Shown here in pieces: positions 7,877 through 14,955 of a stretch of 18,055 nt of DNA. This DNA is from Bacteroidales bacterium UBA2714 (lineage in GTDB: Bacteria > Bacteroidota > Bacteroidia > Bacteroidales > P3). The translations under genes were made by a program, and so were the position numbers. The notes beneath the pieces were generated by a model. It had not been told where the DNA came from, ran no database searches, and saw nothing but the letters and a program-made list of their open reading frames with translations. Position 1 is the first letter of the stretch. Each line of letters begins with the position of its first letter. The stretch is from NCBI GenBank assembly GCA_002354035.1, contig DEKU01000009.1, positions 238 to 18,292 of the forward strand, given 5' to 3'.

Positions 7877-8698
7877 TTATTCGGCCTGGGGCTCTTCTTC
7901 CTTGGCTTTGGGAGCGTCGTTGCGGGGACGACGGGGACGGGTCTTCTTCTCGACGGGAGCCTCCTCGGCCTGAGCTTCGTCCTTCTCCTCATTTTGGGCG
8001 TCTTTGTCGAGCATGCGCTCGTTAAGACCTTCCTGGATGGCCTCTGTCATGTGTTTCAGGATAGCGGCAATCGACTTGGAAGCATCATCGTTAGCGGGGA
8101 TGGGGAAATCGATAAGGTCGGGGTTGCAGTTGGTGTCGACCAGAGCGAAGGTGGGGATGTTCAGGCGGCGGGCCTCGGCAACAGCAATGTGCTCTTTGTT
8201 GATGTCGATAACGAACAGGGCGCTGGGCAGACGGGTGAGGTCGGCAATGCTACCGAGGTTCTTGTCGAGTTTGGCACGTTCGCGCTGCACCTGGAGACGC
8301 TCGCGTTTGCTGATATTGTTGAAATCCTTGTCGTGCATCAGCTGGTCGAGGTTGTTCATCTTTTTCACGGCCTTGCGGATGGTGGCAAAGTTGGTGAGCA
8401 TACCGCCGGGCCAGCGCTCGGTGACGAAGGGCATGTCAACGCTCTTAGCCATTTCGGCCACGATGTCCTTGGCCTGTTTCTTGGTGGCCACGAAAAGCAC
8501 TTTCTTGCCGCTCTTGGCAATCTGTTTCAGTGCGGAGGCAGCCTCATCGGCCTTGGCAATGGTTTTTTGCAGGTCGATAACGTGGATGCCGTTATGCTCC
8601 TTGAAGATATAAGGAGCCATTTTGGGATTCCATTTTCTCTTGAGGTGTCCAAAGTGACAACCAGCCTCAAGCAGTTCTTCGAATTTGAGTTCTGTCAT
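7877..8698 (-). CDS. rpsB: 30S ribosomal protein S2
   Basis: S2 binds the head-body junction of the 30S subunit. The 273-residue sequence shows the family hallmarks: EAGCHFGHLKRKWNPKMAPYI near residue 11, IHVIDLQKT (38-46), FVATKKQA (69-76), ERWPGGMLTNF and the later PSALFVIDINKEHIAVAEA with PTFALVDTNCNPD. After the conserved core there is a tail of about 40 residues rich in Glu, Lys, Ala, Pro and Arg, probably disordered; such extensions vary between species. The gene is preceded by a 167-nt gap holding a hairpin, longer than the other spacings in the operon, and by a weak AAGGAAAG upstream of the start. It is directly followed by tsf. Confidence 0.98.
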   Translation of the reverse strand: MTELKFEELLEAGCHFGHLKRKWNPKMAPYIFKEHNGIHVIDLQKTIAKADEAASALKQIAKSGKKVLFVATKKQAKDIVAEMAKSVDMPFVTERWPGGMLTNFATIRKAVKKMNNLDQLMHDKDFNNISKRERLQVQRERAKLDKNLGSIADLTRLPSALFVIDINKEHIAVAEARRLNIPTFALVDTNCNPDLIDFPIPANDDASKSIAAILKHMTEAIQEGLNERMLDKDAQNEEKDEAQAEEAPVEKKTRPRRPRNDAPKAKEEEPQAE

Positions 8699-8754
8699 TT
8701 CTTTGTATGTTTACTTTCCTTAATGAACCAATCGTGGAGTAGTCCTTAGGGCTT

Positions 8755-8806
8755 GGTTTTTCGGCTGTCCTATGCTGCCGAACTGGCAACCAGGCGGAGC
8801 GTCTCC
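8755..8806 (-). ncRNA. candidate structured element between rpsI and rpsB
   Basis: On the minus-strand transcript TTCGGC (8782-8777) pairs with GCCGAA (8765-8760) around an 11-nt loop. TGGTT just outside on the 5' side can pair with AACCA on the 3' side, extending the structure across an internal loop. A second small hairpin, GGAG-ACG-CTCC, lies at 8806-8796. No T run follows, so it is not an intrinsic terminator. It could be a processing site or a control leader for rpsB. This is sequence pairing only, with no comparative support. Confidence 0.35.
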
Positions 8807-8865
8807 CCGATTTGGATTCTAAACTTAATAATATAATTCTGTTTGGTGCCAGCGAAGCACAACGG

Positions 8866-9252
8866 TTAACGTTTGCTGAACTGGAAGCGCTTACGGGCTT
8901 TGGGCTGACCGGGTTTCTTACGCTCAACCATACGGGGGTCGCGCATCAGGAAGCCTTCCTTCTTAAGGGCGGGACGATCCTCGATGTTGTTCTCGCAAAG
9001 AGCGCGGGCGATAGCCATACGCAGAGCCTGGGCCTGACCGGTGATTCCGCCGCCGTCGAGGTTGGCTTTGATATCCCATTTTCCCTCAGCACCCGTCACC
9101 AGCAAAGGCTGGTTGACGATGTACTGCAGCGGGCCAGTGGGGAAATATTCTTTATAGTCTCTTGAGTTGACAACAATCTTGCCGGTGCCGGGGGTCATAT
9201 AGATACGGGCAACGGAACATTTTCTTCTACCAATGGTGTTGATTACTTCCAT
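8866..9252 (-). CDS. rpsI: 30S ribosomal protein S9
   Basis: S9 sits in the 30S head, and its basic C-terminal tail reaches the P-site tRNA. The 128 residues have the standard features: INTIGRRKCSVARIYM at the N-terminus, GTGKIVVN, DGGGITGQAQALRMAIARAL in the centre and the basic end KKPGQPKARKRFQFSKR finishing in the conserved Lys-Arg. It begins 8 nt after the rplM stop; the rplM-rpsI pair is among the most conserved ribosomal gene pairs. No internal promoter matching TAnnTTTG is visible. Confidence 0.98.
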   Translation of the reverse strand: MEVINTIGRRKCSVARIYMTPGTGKIVVNSRDYKEYFPTGPLQYIVNQPLLVTGAEGKWDIKANLDGGGITGQAQALRMAIARALCENNIEDRPALKKEGFLMRDPRMVERKKPGQPKARKRFQFSKR

Positions 9253-9260
9253 AGCTTTAT

Positions 9261-9716
9261 TTATCTAACGTCATTAATATTGATTGCTTTGGGGTTCTGA
9301 CCCTGGTGGGGATGCTCGGAGCCGGCATAGATGTGGAGGTTGCGGTACAGAGCGTCGCCAAGACGGTTTTTAGGAAGCATGCCACGGATAGCGTGTTCGA
9401 GAACGCGCTCGGGATGGCTGGCGAGCACCTTTGCGGGAGTGGTCTCGCGCTGGCCACCGGGATATCCAGTGTAGCGTTGGTAGATCTTGTCGGTCATTTT
9501 CTTGCCGGTGAAGACAATCTTTTCGGCATTGATGATGATGACATTGTCGCCGCAGTCAACATGCGGAGTGTAGCAAGGTTTGGTCTTGCCACGCAGGATG
9601 TTGGCCACGCGGGTGGCCAGACGGCCTACGGTCTGGTTCTCGGCGTCAACGAGCACCCATTCTTTCTGAACGGTGTTCTTGTTGGCTGAGATTGTTTTGT
9701 AACTTAATGTACTCAT
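9261..9716 (-). CDS. rplM: 50S ribosomal protein L13
   Basis: L13 is an early-assembly protein of the 50S subunit. The 151-residue sequence shows WVLVDAENQTVGRLATRVA (20-38), the LRGKTKPCYTPHVDCGDNVI segment, the NAEKIVFTGKK region and GMLPKNRLGDALYRNLHIY near the C-terminus, all typical. It is the first gene of the operon with rpsI, rpsB and tsf. Upstream lie a near-consensus promoter at 9882-9912 and a leader of about 160 nt with a candidate folded RNA, which suggests autoregulation of the kind known for several ribosomal operons; that last point is inference. Confidence 0.98.
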   Translation of the reverse strand: MSTLSYKTISANKNTVQKEWVLVDAENQTVGRLATRVANILRGKTKPCYTPHVDCGDNVIIINAEKIVFTGKKMTDKIYQRYTGYPGGQRETTPAKVLASHPERVLEHAIRGMLPKNRLGDALYRNLHIYAGSEHPHQGQNPKAININDVR

Positions 9717-9771
9717 TTTTTATTTTACTAACGATGGTGTTTTTTTGTTTTCTTGTTGATATCTCCTCTGA

Positions 9772-9831
9772 CTGCATCGCTTTTTGGCCGTCGACGGATA
9801 AACGGCATGAAAGCTTATCGGTCTGATGCAG
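9772..9831 (-). ncRNA. candidate ribosomal leader RNA upstream of rplM
   Basis: On the minus-strand transcript a 7-bp outer stem, CTGCATC (9831-9825) with GATGCAG (9778-9772), encloses a hairpin GCCGT (9806-9802)/ACGGC (9791-9787). The hairpin loop contains TTATC (9801-9797), complementary to GATAA (9819-9815) upstream, so the order of pairing segments is that of an H-type pseudoknot. A palindrome CCGTCGACGG (9788-9797) offers an alternative fold. Position in the 5' leader of a ribosomal operon fits an autoregulatory site. I recall that a leader class upstream of L13 genes in Bacteroidia has been proposed; I cannot confirm here that this is it. Confidence 0.5.
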
Positions 9832-9881
9832 AATGTCTTGAACGGGTAAGTCAGGCATTTTTGCACCATTTTTGGAGACTG

Positions 9882-9912
9882 CAAAGATACGAACATTTTT
9901 TCAACCAGCAAA
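9882..9912 (-). promoter_or_regulatory. promoter of the rplM-rpsI-rpsB-tsf operon
   Basis: On the minus strand TTTG (9912-9909) is followed after exactly 19 nt by TATCTTTG (9889-9882). This is a full match to the Bacteroidota TTTG-N19-TAnnTTTG promoter and the best in the window. It begins only about 9 nt after the stop of the upstream methyltransferase gene. Transcription would start near 9875, leaving a leader of roughly 160 nt before rplM. Confidence 0.85.
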
Positions 9913-9920
9913 ATATTTTT

Positions 9921-11159
9921 TCACTTCACTTTCAAAAAGTCATCTTGCTGGGTGGCAGGGCAGCAAAGGAGTCCTACTTTGTGGGTGCCCACTGTAGTCG
10001 CCACTATGAACAATTGTCCGCCTTCTTTGAGTCCCAGTTGGCGCTGTAGGGTGGCGGCTTCGACGGGATAGTTTCGGGTGATGACGTGAGCCTTCCCTTC
10101 GGCTATGGCATGTGAAACCTCTTTCCTGCTGAGGTGAATCTCTCCTAAAACCCGAAATGCCCTGCCGGGGAAAGATTCGATGTGGGTCTCCGAGGTGTAG
10201 AGCTGGGTGTTCCGGGCCAGTTTTTCTACCCCAAACCACTGGCATATCAAGTTGAAAGCTCCGCCTTTCATCAATGCAGCGTCGGGTTCATAAAGATATT
10301 GCTTCACTTCTGTGCAGAAGCAGGGAACTGCCGACAGCTCGTCGGACCGGCAAAACTGGTGTTCATACCCCTTTGCAGCCGACAGGCCGTTACAATAGAT
10401 AGTGGTTTCTTTTTCTTGCTGTCCGCATACGAACAAAACCTCTTTGCACTCCCCTTTGATTGACAAGATATGTATTTCGGTGACGAGGCTCAGTTGACGT
10501 TGAGCCAGACTGATGTCAATCATCGGAGAGGCCTTCACCATCAGCCAGCGGCATCGGTCCAGCAGCGCGGGCAGATGCTCGATAATATTGGGTTCGCAGT
10601 CCTCAAAAGCCGACACTTTATGTCCCGAAGAAGAGCGGCGTGCGGGGTCGATGTATAGTATATCGTAGTACTTGCCGCCAGATGATATCCACTCCATGCT
10701 GTCAGCTTGGTGTACGTGCAGGTTCTCCAGCCCGAGAACTTTTCGGTTATGCTCCATCAGTGAGCATAATTCTGCATTCAGTTCGACGTAGTCAACCTCG
10801 GTGCACACGCTGTCGCCCAAAGGTTGGCCGACGGCCAGAGCAATGCAGTCAATCCCCATGCCCCCGGTCAGGTCGCAAATGCGGGCGGTTTCACTGTCGT
10901 TCAGTAGCCTTTTGGCCAGACCTGCTTTATACTTTGCCGTCGTCTCCGACGAGCTTTGCTCTCTGTTCAGTCTGGGAGGGTAAAGGAATTCGTCATAGTT
11001 CAGCAGCCACGGCCATTTTGTCCGGGCGACCCTCATCCCTTCAATTTGCCTGACAGCTGCGGGCATGTCAATAGAAGGATACCTCGCGGCCGAGAGCAGC
11101 AATCGCGAGGTATCTTCTTGTATATGAGATTTTACAAAATCAATAAACTCCTTCGTCAT
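9921..11159 (-). CDS. class I SAM methyltransferase of the PG_1098 type, with THUMP-like domain
   Basis: A 412-residue protein with a central Rossmann methyltransferase: SAM loop DLTGGMGID at 96-104, the acidic end of strand 2 near YVELN (124-128), and a distinctive YIDPARR at 169-175 in the place of the catalytic motif IV, followed by ASPMIDI (210-216). The N-terminal part is the segment described for the Porphyromonas protein PG_1098 and the C-terminal part corresponds to a THUMP-like domain, which suggests an RNA substrate. The family is frequent in Bacteroidota and its substrate is not known to me. Its start overlaps the end of the nucleotidyltransferase gene by 20 nt, so it is the last gene of the seven-gene operon. 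No clear terminator separates it from the rplM promoter, so some read-through into the ribosomal operon is possible. Confidence 0.85.
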   Translation of the reverse strand: MTKEFIDFVKSHIQEDTSRLLLSAARYPSIDMPAAVRQIEGMRVARTKWPWLLNYDEFLYPPRLNREQSSSETTAKYKAGLAKRLLNDSETARICDLTGGMGIDCIALAVGQPLGDSVCTEVDYVELNAELCSLMEHNRKVLGLENLHVHQADSMEWISSGGKYYDILYIDPARRSSSGHKVSAFEDCEPNIIEHLPALLDRCRWLMVKASPMIDISLAQRQLSLVTEIHILSIKGECKEVLFVCGQQEKETTIYCNGLSAAKGYEHQFCRSDELSAVPCFCTEVKQYLYEPDAALMKGGAFNLICQWFGVEKLARNTQLYTSETHIESFPGRAFRVLGEIHLSRKEVSHAIAEGKAHVITRNYPVEAATLQRQLGLKEGGQLFIVATTVGTHKVGLLCCPATQQDDFLKVK

Positions 11160-12030
11160 GCAGTCTCTTCAACCGTTCGACCACGATGGGGCGATCCTCT
11201 TTGTAGGTCACGCCAAACCATTGGGCCGTGGTTTTCAGCACCCGCATGGTGGCATACCCGCTGTTGATGAATGTGTTGACGGCATAGGGGATGTAGTATT
11301 CGGATTTCAGCTCGGAGCCATGTTCGCGCAAGAAGGTGATGAAAAGCTTCTCGCTCTCCACGAAGTAGTCGGGGGTAAAGCCGAACAGGTTCATCGACAC
11401 TGTGGCATCGGCTGGCAGGGGGTGCATCGAGCCGTCGGTGTCTTTATATTCTATTCCGTTTTCTGTGCGGCCGATGCTGGTGCGTTCGGTCATGCCAGCC
11501 AGCAGCCCGTTGGCATCCACCTCACACACGCCGCGCGACACTGTCCCGTTATCGCTGAGTGTGTTTTCGAGGCGGTAACCCACCATGCAGTATTTCCCTT
11601 TGGTGCCCTCAAGGGTGCGCAAGTGGTCGGCAATCACCTGGAAAGCGTCCCGGCCATAGAAATCGTCGGCGTTGATGATGGCAAAAGGCTCATGAATCAC
11701 GTCCTTGGCCATCAGGATGGCGTGGTTTGTGCCCCAGGGCTTTTCGCGTCCTTCGGGCACCGTGAAGCCTTCGGGCAGTTTGTCCAGCTCTTGAAACACA
11801 TACTCGACGGCAATGCGGTTGCCGAAATGTTCTGCATTGATTCTGGCCTTGAACTCTTGTTCAAAGCTGTGGCGGATGACGAATACCACTTTTCCAAACC
11901 CGGCGCGGATGGCATCGTTGATGGAGTAGTCCATGATGATTTCACCATTGGGGCCTACGCCGTCCATCTGTTTCAGTCCGCCGTAGCGGCTGCCCATTCC
12001 GGCAGCAAGAACTAATAATGTAGGTTGCAT
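11140..12030 (-). CDS. sugar-phosphate nucleotidyltransferase family protein
   Basis: A 296-residue nucleotidyltransferase of the glucose-1-phosphate thymidylyl/uridylyltransferase fold. The N-terminal signature is LAAGMGSRYGGLKQ (8-21), with the Gly-rich loop, Arg and Lys that bind the nucleotide. GTNHAIL (100-106) and NADDFYG (120-126, a metal-binding Asp) follow. The exact sugar and nucleotide cannot be read from the sequence, and some relatives activate other phosphorylated compounds. The frame is open a further 22 codons upstream, but that stretch overlaps the acyltransferase gene; ATG 12030 starts just before the conserved beta strand and is 19 nt after that gene's stop. Neighbouring the membrane acyltransferase, it may serve a surface glycan; that is inference. 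Confidence 0.85.
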   Translation of the reverse strand: MQPTLLVLAAGMGSRYGGLKQMDGVGPNGEIIMDYSINDAIRAGFGKVVFVIRHSFEQEFKARINAEHFGNRIAVEYVFQELDKLPEGFTVPEGREKPWGTNHAILMAKDVIHEPFAIINADDFYGRDAFQVIADHLRTLEGTKGKYCMVGYRLENTLSDNGTVSRGVCEVDANGLLAGMTERTSIGRTENGIEYKDTDGSMHPLPADATVSMNLFGFTPDYFVESEKLFITFLREHGSELKSEYYIPYAVNTFINSGYATMRVLKTTAQWFGVTYKEDRPIVVERLKRLHDEGVY

Positions 12031-12049
12031 AATATTGTTTTTATATGTT

Positions 12050-13186
12050 TTACTTGTCGAGTTGGTTGTTTTGGGGCTGGCTTTCGCGTTTAGCACCGAA
12101 GAGGTAATAGGCCAGCGTGGAGCTGGTTCGGATAAAGTTGCTGAGCAATAGGCAGAATCCGATGATGAGCATCGTTAGTATGACGGAGCATGTGGTCTGG
12201 ATTACCGTGTTTTCTACACTTTCAAAGAAATGACCCAGTGTAGTTAAATTGGGTATGAGGAAATAGTGCAGTAAGTATATGTCCAGTGTACGGCGGCCGA
12301 TGTATTGGAGGCAGCGGCCGGTACGTGTGGCTGACGAAAAGATATTCTCGTTGTGGTGGAAGAAGGCCACCATGCAGATGATGCCGAGATAGCGGATGGC
12401 TTCCACTATCAGTTTGCTTGCCCCACGGGCTGCTGCCAGTTGGAATAGGGCAGAGTCTTTCAGGAAAAGGTTGGCGATATAGAGGCCGAACAGGAGGAAT
12501 ATGGCGGCCCCGATGACATTGGGCCGTTGCAGAAACTTGAATATGCGCTGCCTGTGGCAGGCGAATATGTTCCCGAATACGAAGAACTGGAAGTTGAGCA
12601 TGATGAAGAATAGGCAGAACCATTTAGCGGGAGCGAAACTGTTGATAGTAGAGCTGCCAGATAATGTCACCATGTAGAGCAGGAGGGCGATGCCGGCCAG
12701 GACGAGCTGGCGGGTGGCAAGTTTGTAGCGCGACAGGAGGAAGGAGACCGTGTAGTAGATGATAAACATGACCAGCAGGGCAAGGGTAAACCAATATCCC
12801 AGTTTGTTGGGGCTGTTGAGGAAAAGGGACACGGACTCGATGGGGCTGTGTCCATAGCGGTGGGCGAACACAGTGATGGCAAAAAGCAGGCCGAAGAACA
12901 GGGTGGGAATGATTTGTATGCGAAACTTTTTGAGTAGGCTGGAGGTGAAATGGGAGCGGGTCCACACTTCGTCGGCACGGTAGGCCATGAATCCACTGAT
13001 AAAGAAGAATAGTGGCATGTGGAACAGGCAGAAGAAGCTTTTAACTGTGCTGTCGGTATATTCGTATCCGAAAATCTCGATGTGTGAAAAGACAACAAGT
13101 ATCATGGTGAAGCCTCGCAGCGCGTCGACCCATTCTATTCGTTTCTTCCCGGCAGGGGCGTTTGCGTAGGTGGTGGTAAGACTCAT
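12050..13186 (-). CDS. membrane acyltransferase, acyltransferase 3 family
   Basis: A 378-residue integral membrane protein matching the acyltransferase 3 (OafA/NodX-like) family, which transfers acetyl or other acyl groups to sugars of surface polysaccharides or secreted glycans. The N-terminal signature EWVDALRGFTMILVVFSH carries the conserved Asp21, Arg24 and His35. About ten hydrophobic segments follow, with FHMPLFFFISGFMAY (55-69) in the usual place of the second helix and YIGRRTLDIYLLHYF near residue 300 matching the conserved late helix. No SGNH hydrolase domain is fused at the C-terminus. It starts 6 nt after the tadA stop. The acceptor sugar is unknown. Confidence 0.88.
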   Translation of the reverse strand: MSLTTTYANAPAGKKRIEWVDALRGFTMILVVFSHIEIFGYEYTDSTVKSFFCLFHMPLFFFISGFMAYRADEVWTRSHFTSSLLKKFRIQIIPTLFFGLLFAITVFAHRYGHSPIESVSLFLNSPNKLGYWFTLALLVMFIIYYTVSFLLSRYKLATRQLVLAGIALLLYMVTLSGSSTINSFAPAKWFCLFFIMLNFQFFVFGNIFACHRQRIFKFLQRPNVIGAAIFLLFGLYIANLFLKDSALFQLAAARGASKLIVEAIRYLGIICMVAFFHHNENIFSSATRTGRCLQYIGRRTLDIYLLHYFLIPNLTTLGHFFESVENTVIQTTCSVILTMLIIGFCLLLSNFIRTSSTLAYYLFGAKRESQPQNNQLDK

Positions 13187-13192
13187 AGGTGG

Positions 13193-13642
13193 CTATACTC
13201 TTTTACTTTTAAAAAATTCTTTCAGCAGGGTTTCGCACTCTTCTTTCATTACGCCACTCGTCACCTCGGTTTTGGGGTGCAGCATGCCTCTGCCCAACCG
13301 TTCAAAACCCCGTTTCGGGTCCGAAGCTCCGTATACTATCCTGCCAATCTGTGTCCATCCTGCTGCCCCGGCACACATCACACAAGGCTCGAGGGTCACA
13401 TAAAGGGTGCAGTCGGTCAGATATTTGGCGTCCAGCATATTCATTGCTGAGGTGAATGCCAGCATCTCGGCATGTGCCGTCACATCGTGCAGCCGTTCTG
13501 TGTTGTTGTGGGCTCGGGCTATGATGCGCTCACCGCCCACGATTACTGCCCCCACAGGTATCTCGTCCTCGTCGAATGCCGCTTGTGCTTCGCGCAGAGC
13601 TTGTTGCATATAGTATTCATCGGGATTGTCAAACAGACTCAT
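13193..13642 (-). CDS. tadA: tRNA-specific adenosine deaminase
   Basis: TadA converts adenosine 34 of tRNA-Arg(ACG) to inosine, needed to read CGN codons. The 149-residue protein has both zinc-site motifs of the deaminase fold: HAE at 57-59 with the proton-shuttling Glu, and PCVMC at 86-90. IPVGAVIV (28-35) and NNTERLHDVTAHAEM are also typical of TadA rather than cytidine deaminases. The frame continues 48 codons upstream but would overlap the secreted-protein gene; ATG 13642 lies 2 nt past that gene's stop and gives the usual TadA length. Its location inside an envelope-gene operon is probably an operon of convenience. Confidence 0.95.
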   Translation of the reverse strand: MSLFDNPDEYYMQQALREAQAAFDEDEIPVGAVIVGGERIIARAHNNTERLHDVTAHAEMLAFTSAMNMLDAKYLTDCTLYVTLEPCVMCAGAAGWTQIGRIVYGASDPKRGFERLGRGMLHPKTEVTSGVMKEECETLLKEFFKSKRV

Positions 13643-13644
13643 GT

Positions 13645-14433
13645 TCAGTATACGTTCTGGGTGAAAAAGGCTTTCCGATAGGGTAACATTTGGTAGCTGT
13701 GGTTCATCACAAATAGCTGATGCTCCACTTGATAGGACTCCACTGTAGGGAGCAGGCATCCTCTGAAAGGTGTGAATTCGTGCCATCCCCGCCAGTCCAC
13801 TCGTTGGGCGTTGGCTGCCTTCTCGGCATTGCCGTAGATGTGGTCCTCTTCGGTGACCAGGAAAAGCAACCCCGTCTTCCTCTCGAAGAAATAGTTTCGG
13901 TCGAACATGTCTGGCGTAGTGACGAATATGCGGTATGTCGGTTGCTCGTTATAGTTGTATGTCCCCACATAGTAGGCTTCTGAGCCTTTGCTGCGCCAGT
14001 TGTGGAGTGCTCCACGGATGTCGAATGGCATTGTAATCTCGATATATGACATTTGCGACATGTTTCTCCATGCCCGTCTTGATTTCGAAAACCGTTTGTA
14101 CAGCTTCTTGCCGTCGGAGTAGAAGGCGTCTTCCATCCGGCCGTTCTGCCAAATCTCAATCCTGTTCTGGTGGTTGGCGCCATACCAGCGCAGAATCTTT
14201 ATTGTGTCCTGAGGGTGTTCGCGTTCTACCAAAGAGGTCGAAACATGCACCACGCTGTCTTTCAGCAAGTGCTCGAAGTCTATATACCCTAAATAATTGT
14301 TTATAATAGAGGCGGCAATGGCCGTGTCTCCTTTGGTGGGGTCCTTGTCCACCGAATCGGCTATTGCCTGCGACTGTGCTCCTGCGGCAATCACCAGTGC
14401 CATTAGGCTCAAAAACAATCTTTTCATAGGCAT
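13645..14433 (-). CDS. secreted protein, possibly with a LolA-like fold
   Basis: I do not recognise a named family with certainty. The 262-residue protein starts MPMKR or, from ATG 14427, MKR, and has a signal peptide (hydrophobic LFLSLMALVIAAGAQSQA) without a lipobox, so it is probably periplasmic. The mature part alternates short beta-like strands with a pattern seen in LolA/LolB-like proteins: IRIEIWQ-type strands near residue 90, DAFYSDGKKLYKRF (102-115), then RNYFFERKTGLLFLVTEED and a closing EFTPFRGCLLPTVESY. The gene sits 3 nt after a DUF4292 lipoprotein gene, whose family is also LolB-like in outline. A role as a periplasmic carrier of lipoprotein or lipid is a reasonable guess from this pairing, but it is inference. 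Confidence 0.65.
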   Translation of the reverse strand: MPMKRLFLSLMALVIAAGAQSQAIADSVDKDPTKGDTAIAASIINNYLGYIDFEHLLKDSVVHVSTSLVEREHPQDTIKILRWYGANHQNRIEIWQNGRMEDAFYSDGKKLYKRFSKSRRAWRNMSQMSYIEITMPFDIRGALHNWRSKGSEAYYVGTYNYNEQPTYRIFVTTPDMFDRNYFFERKTGLLFLVTEEDHIYGNAEKAANAQRVDWRGWHEFTPFRGCLLPTVESYQVEHQLFVMNHSYQMLPYRKAFFTQNVY

Positions 14434-14436
14434 CGT

Positions 14437-14955
14437 TTATAAGGGTTTTACGCTTTTGGGCAGTGCGAACGGGAAAGTCAGTTTGCTCACCTTTTTCCAT
14501 GGCTCCACCGCTACGGTGGCCTCAATCCCCAGCTGTCTGGCCATCTCGGCCAGACGAGCCCCTGCGTCCTCGGCCCTCACTGCCTCCGAAAGGGTCTTGA
14601 AATCCGTGCGGAACATAAACCGTCGGTACAAATCCTCGTATGTCCCGCTGAAATAGCGGTTCATCATTATGGCATATACCACCACCGAGTCGGGGGTAAA
14701 CCGCGCGCGGCCCAGTTCTATCACTTTCGATGCGCTGATCCAGAGTATGCTGTCTTCCATCATCCGCATTTGGCCATTGGCCGAGAGACCCTGTGCCTCA
14801 ACCGTGAAGTTGGTGGTATACAGCTTCGTTGTCACCCTATCCCCGGCAGAAGTATCGTTGGTGGTGGATGAACCCTCCGCACCTTGTCTCAGGCTGCGGC
14901 AGCCTCCTGCCAGCAGTGTCAGCCCCAGGGCCATCAGCGCGATATATCGTTTCAT
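14437..14955 (-). CDS. DUF4292 family lipoprotein
   Basis: A 172-residue lipoprotein. The signal MKRYIALMALGLTLLAGGC puts the lipidated cysteine at residue 19. The rest fits DUF4292, a Bacteroidota family: beta-rich stretches including LYTTNFTVEAQG, QMRMMEDSILWIS, ELGRARFTPDSVVVY and a following segment NRYFSGTYEDLYR. I chose ATG 14955 because it overlaps the TPR gene stop as ATGA; ATG 14961 (two residues longer) is possible. In many Bacteroidales a TPR protein, a DUF4292 protein and an EnvC-like murein hydrolase activator are neighbours. Here the third place is taken by a different secreted protein and no EnvC homologue is seen. Confidence 0.8.
   Translation of the reverse strand: MKRYIALMALGLTLLAGGCRSLRQGAEGSSTTNDTSAGDRVTTKLYTTNFTVEAQGLSANGQMRMMEDSILWISASKVIELGRARFTPDSVVVYAIMMNRYFSGTYEDLYRRFMFRTDFKTLSEAVRAEDAGARLAEMARQLGIEATVAVEPWKKVSKLTFPFALPKSVKPL

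Noticed and set aside
7103..8749. Two consecutive plus-strand open frames (7103-7849, 7850-8749) opposite tsf and rpsB
   Set aside because: tsf and rpsB are certain from their motifs. The opposite frames are Gly/Val/Leu/Phe-rich composition artefacts of highly biased ribosomal-type codons.
11158..12015. Plus-strand open frame of 285 codons opposite the nucleotidyltransferase
   Set aside because: The minus-strand nucleotidyltransferase has clear catalytic motifs; the antisense product shows no family features.
12015..12050. dif-like site around the GCATAA between the nucleotidyltransferase and acyltransferase genes
   Set aside because: Only one half resembles a XerC arm, and the spacing to the following TTATATG does not fit the 6-bp central region of dif. 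It also overlaps a start codon region.
13643..13786. Upstream extension of tadA to an ATG at 13786
   Set aside because: The added 48 residues overlap the secreted-protein gene and are absent from the standard TadA length; ATG 13642 gives normal size and spacing.
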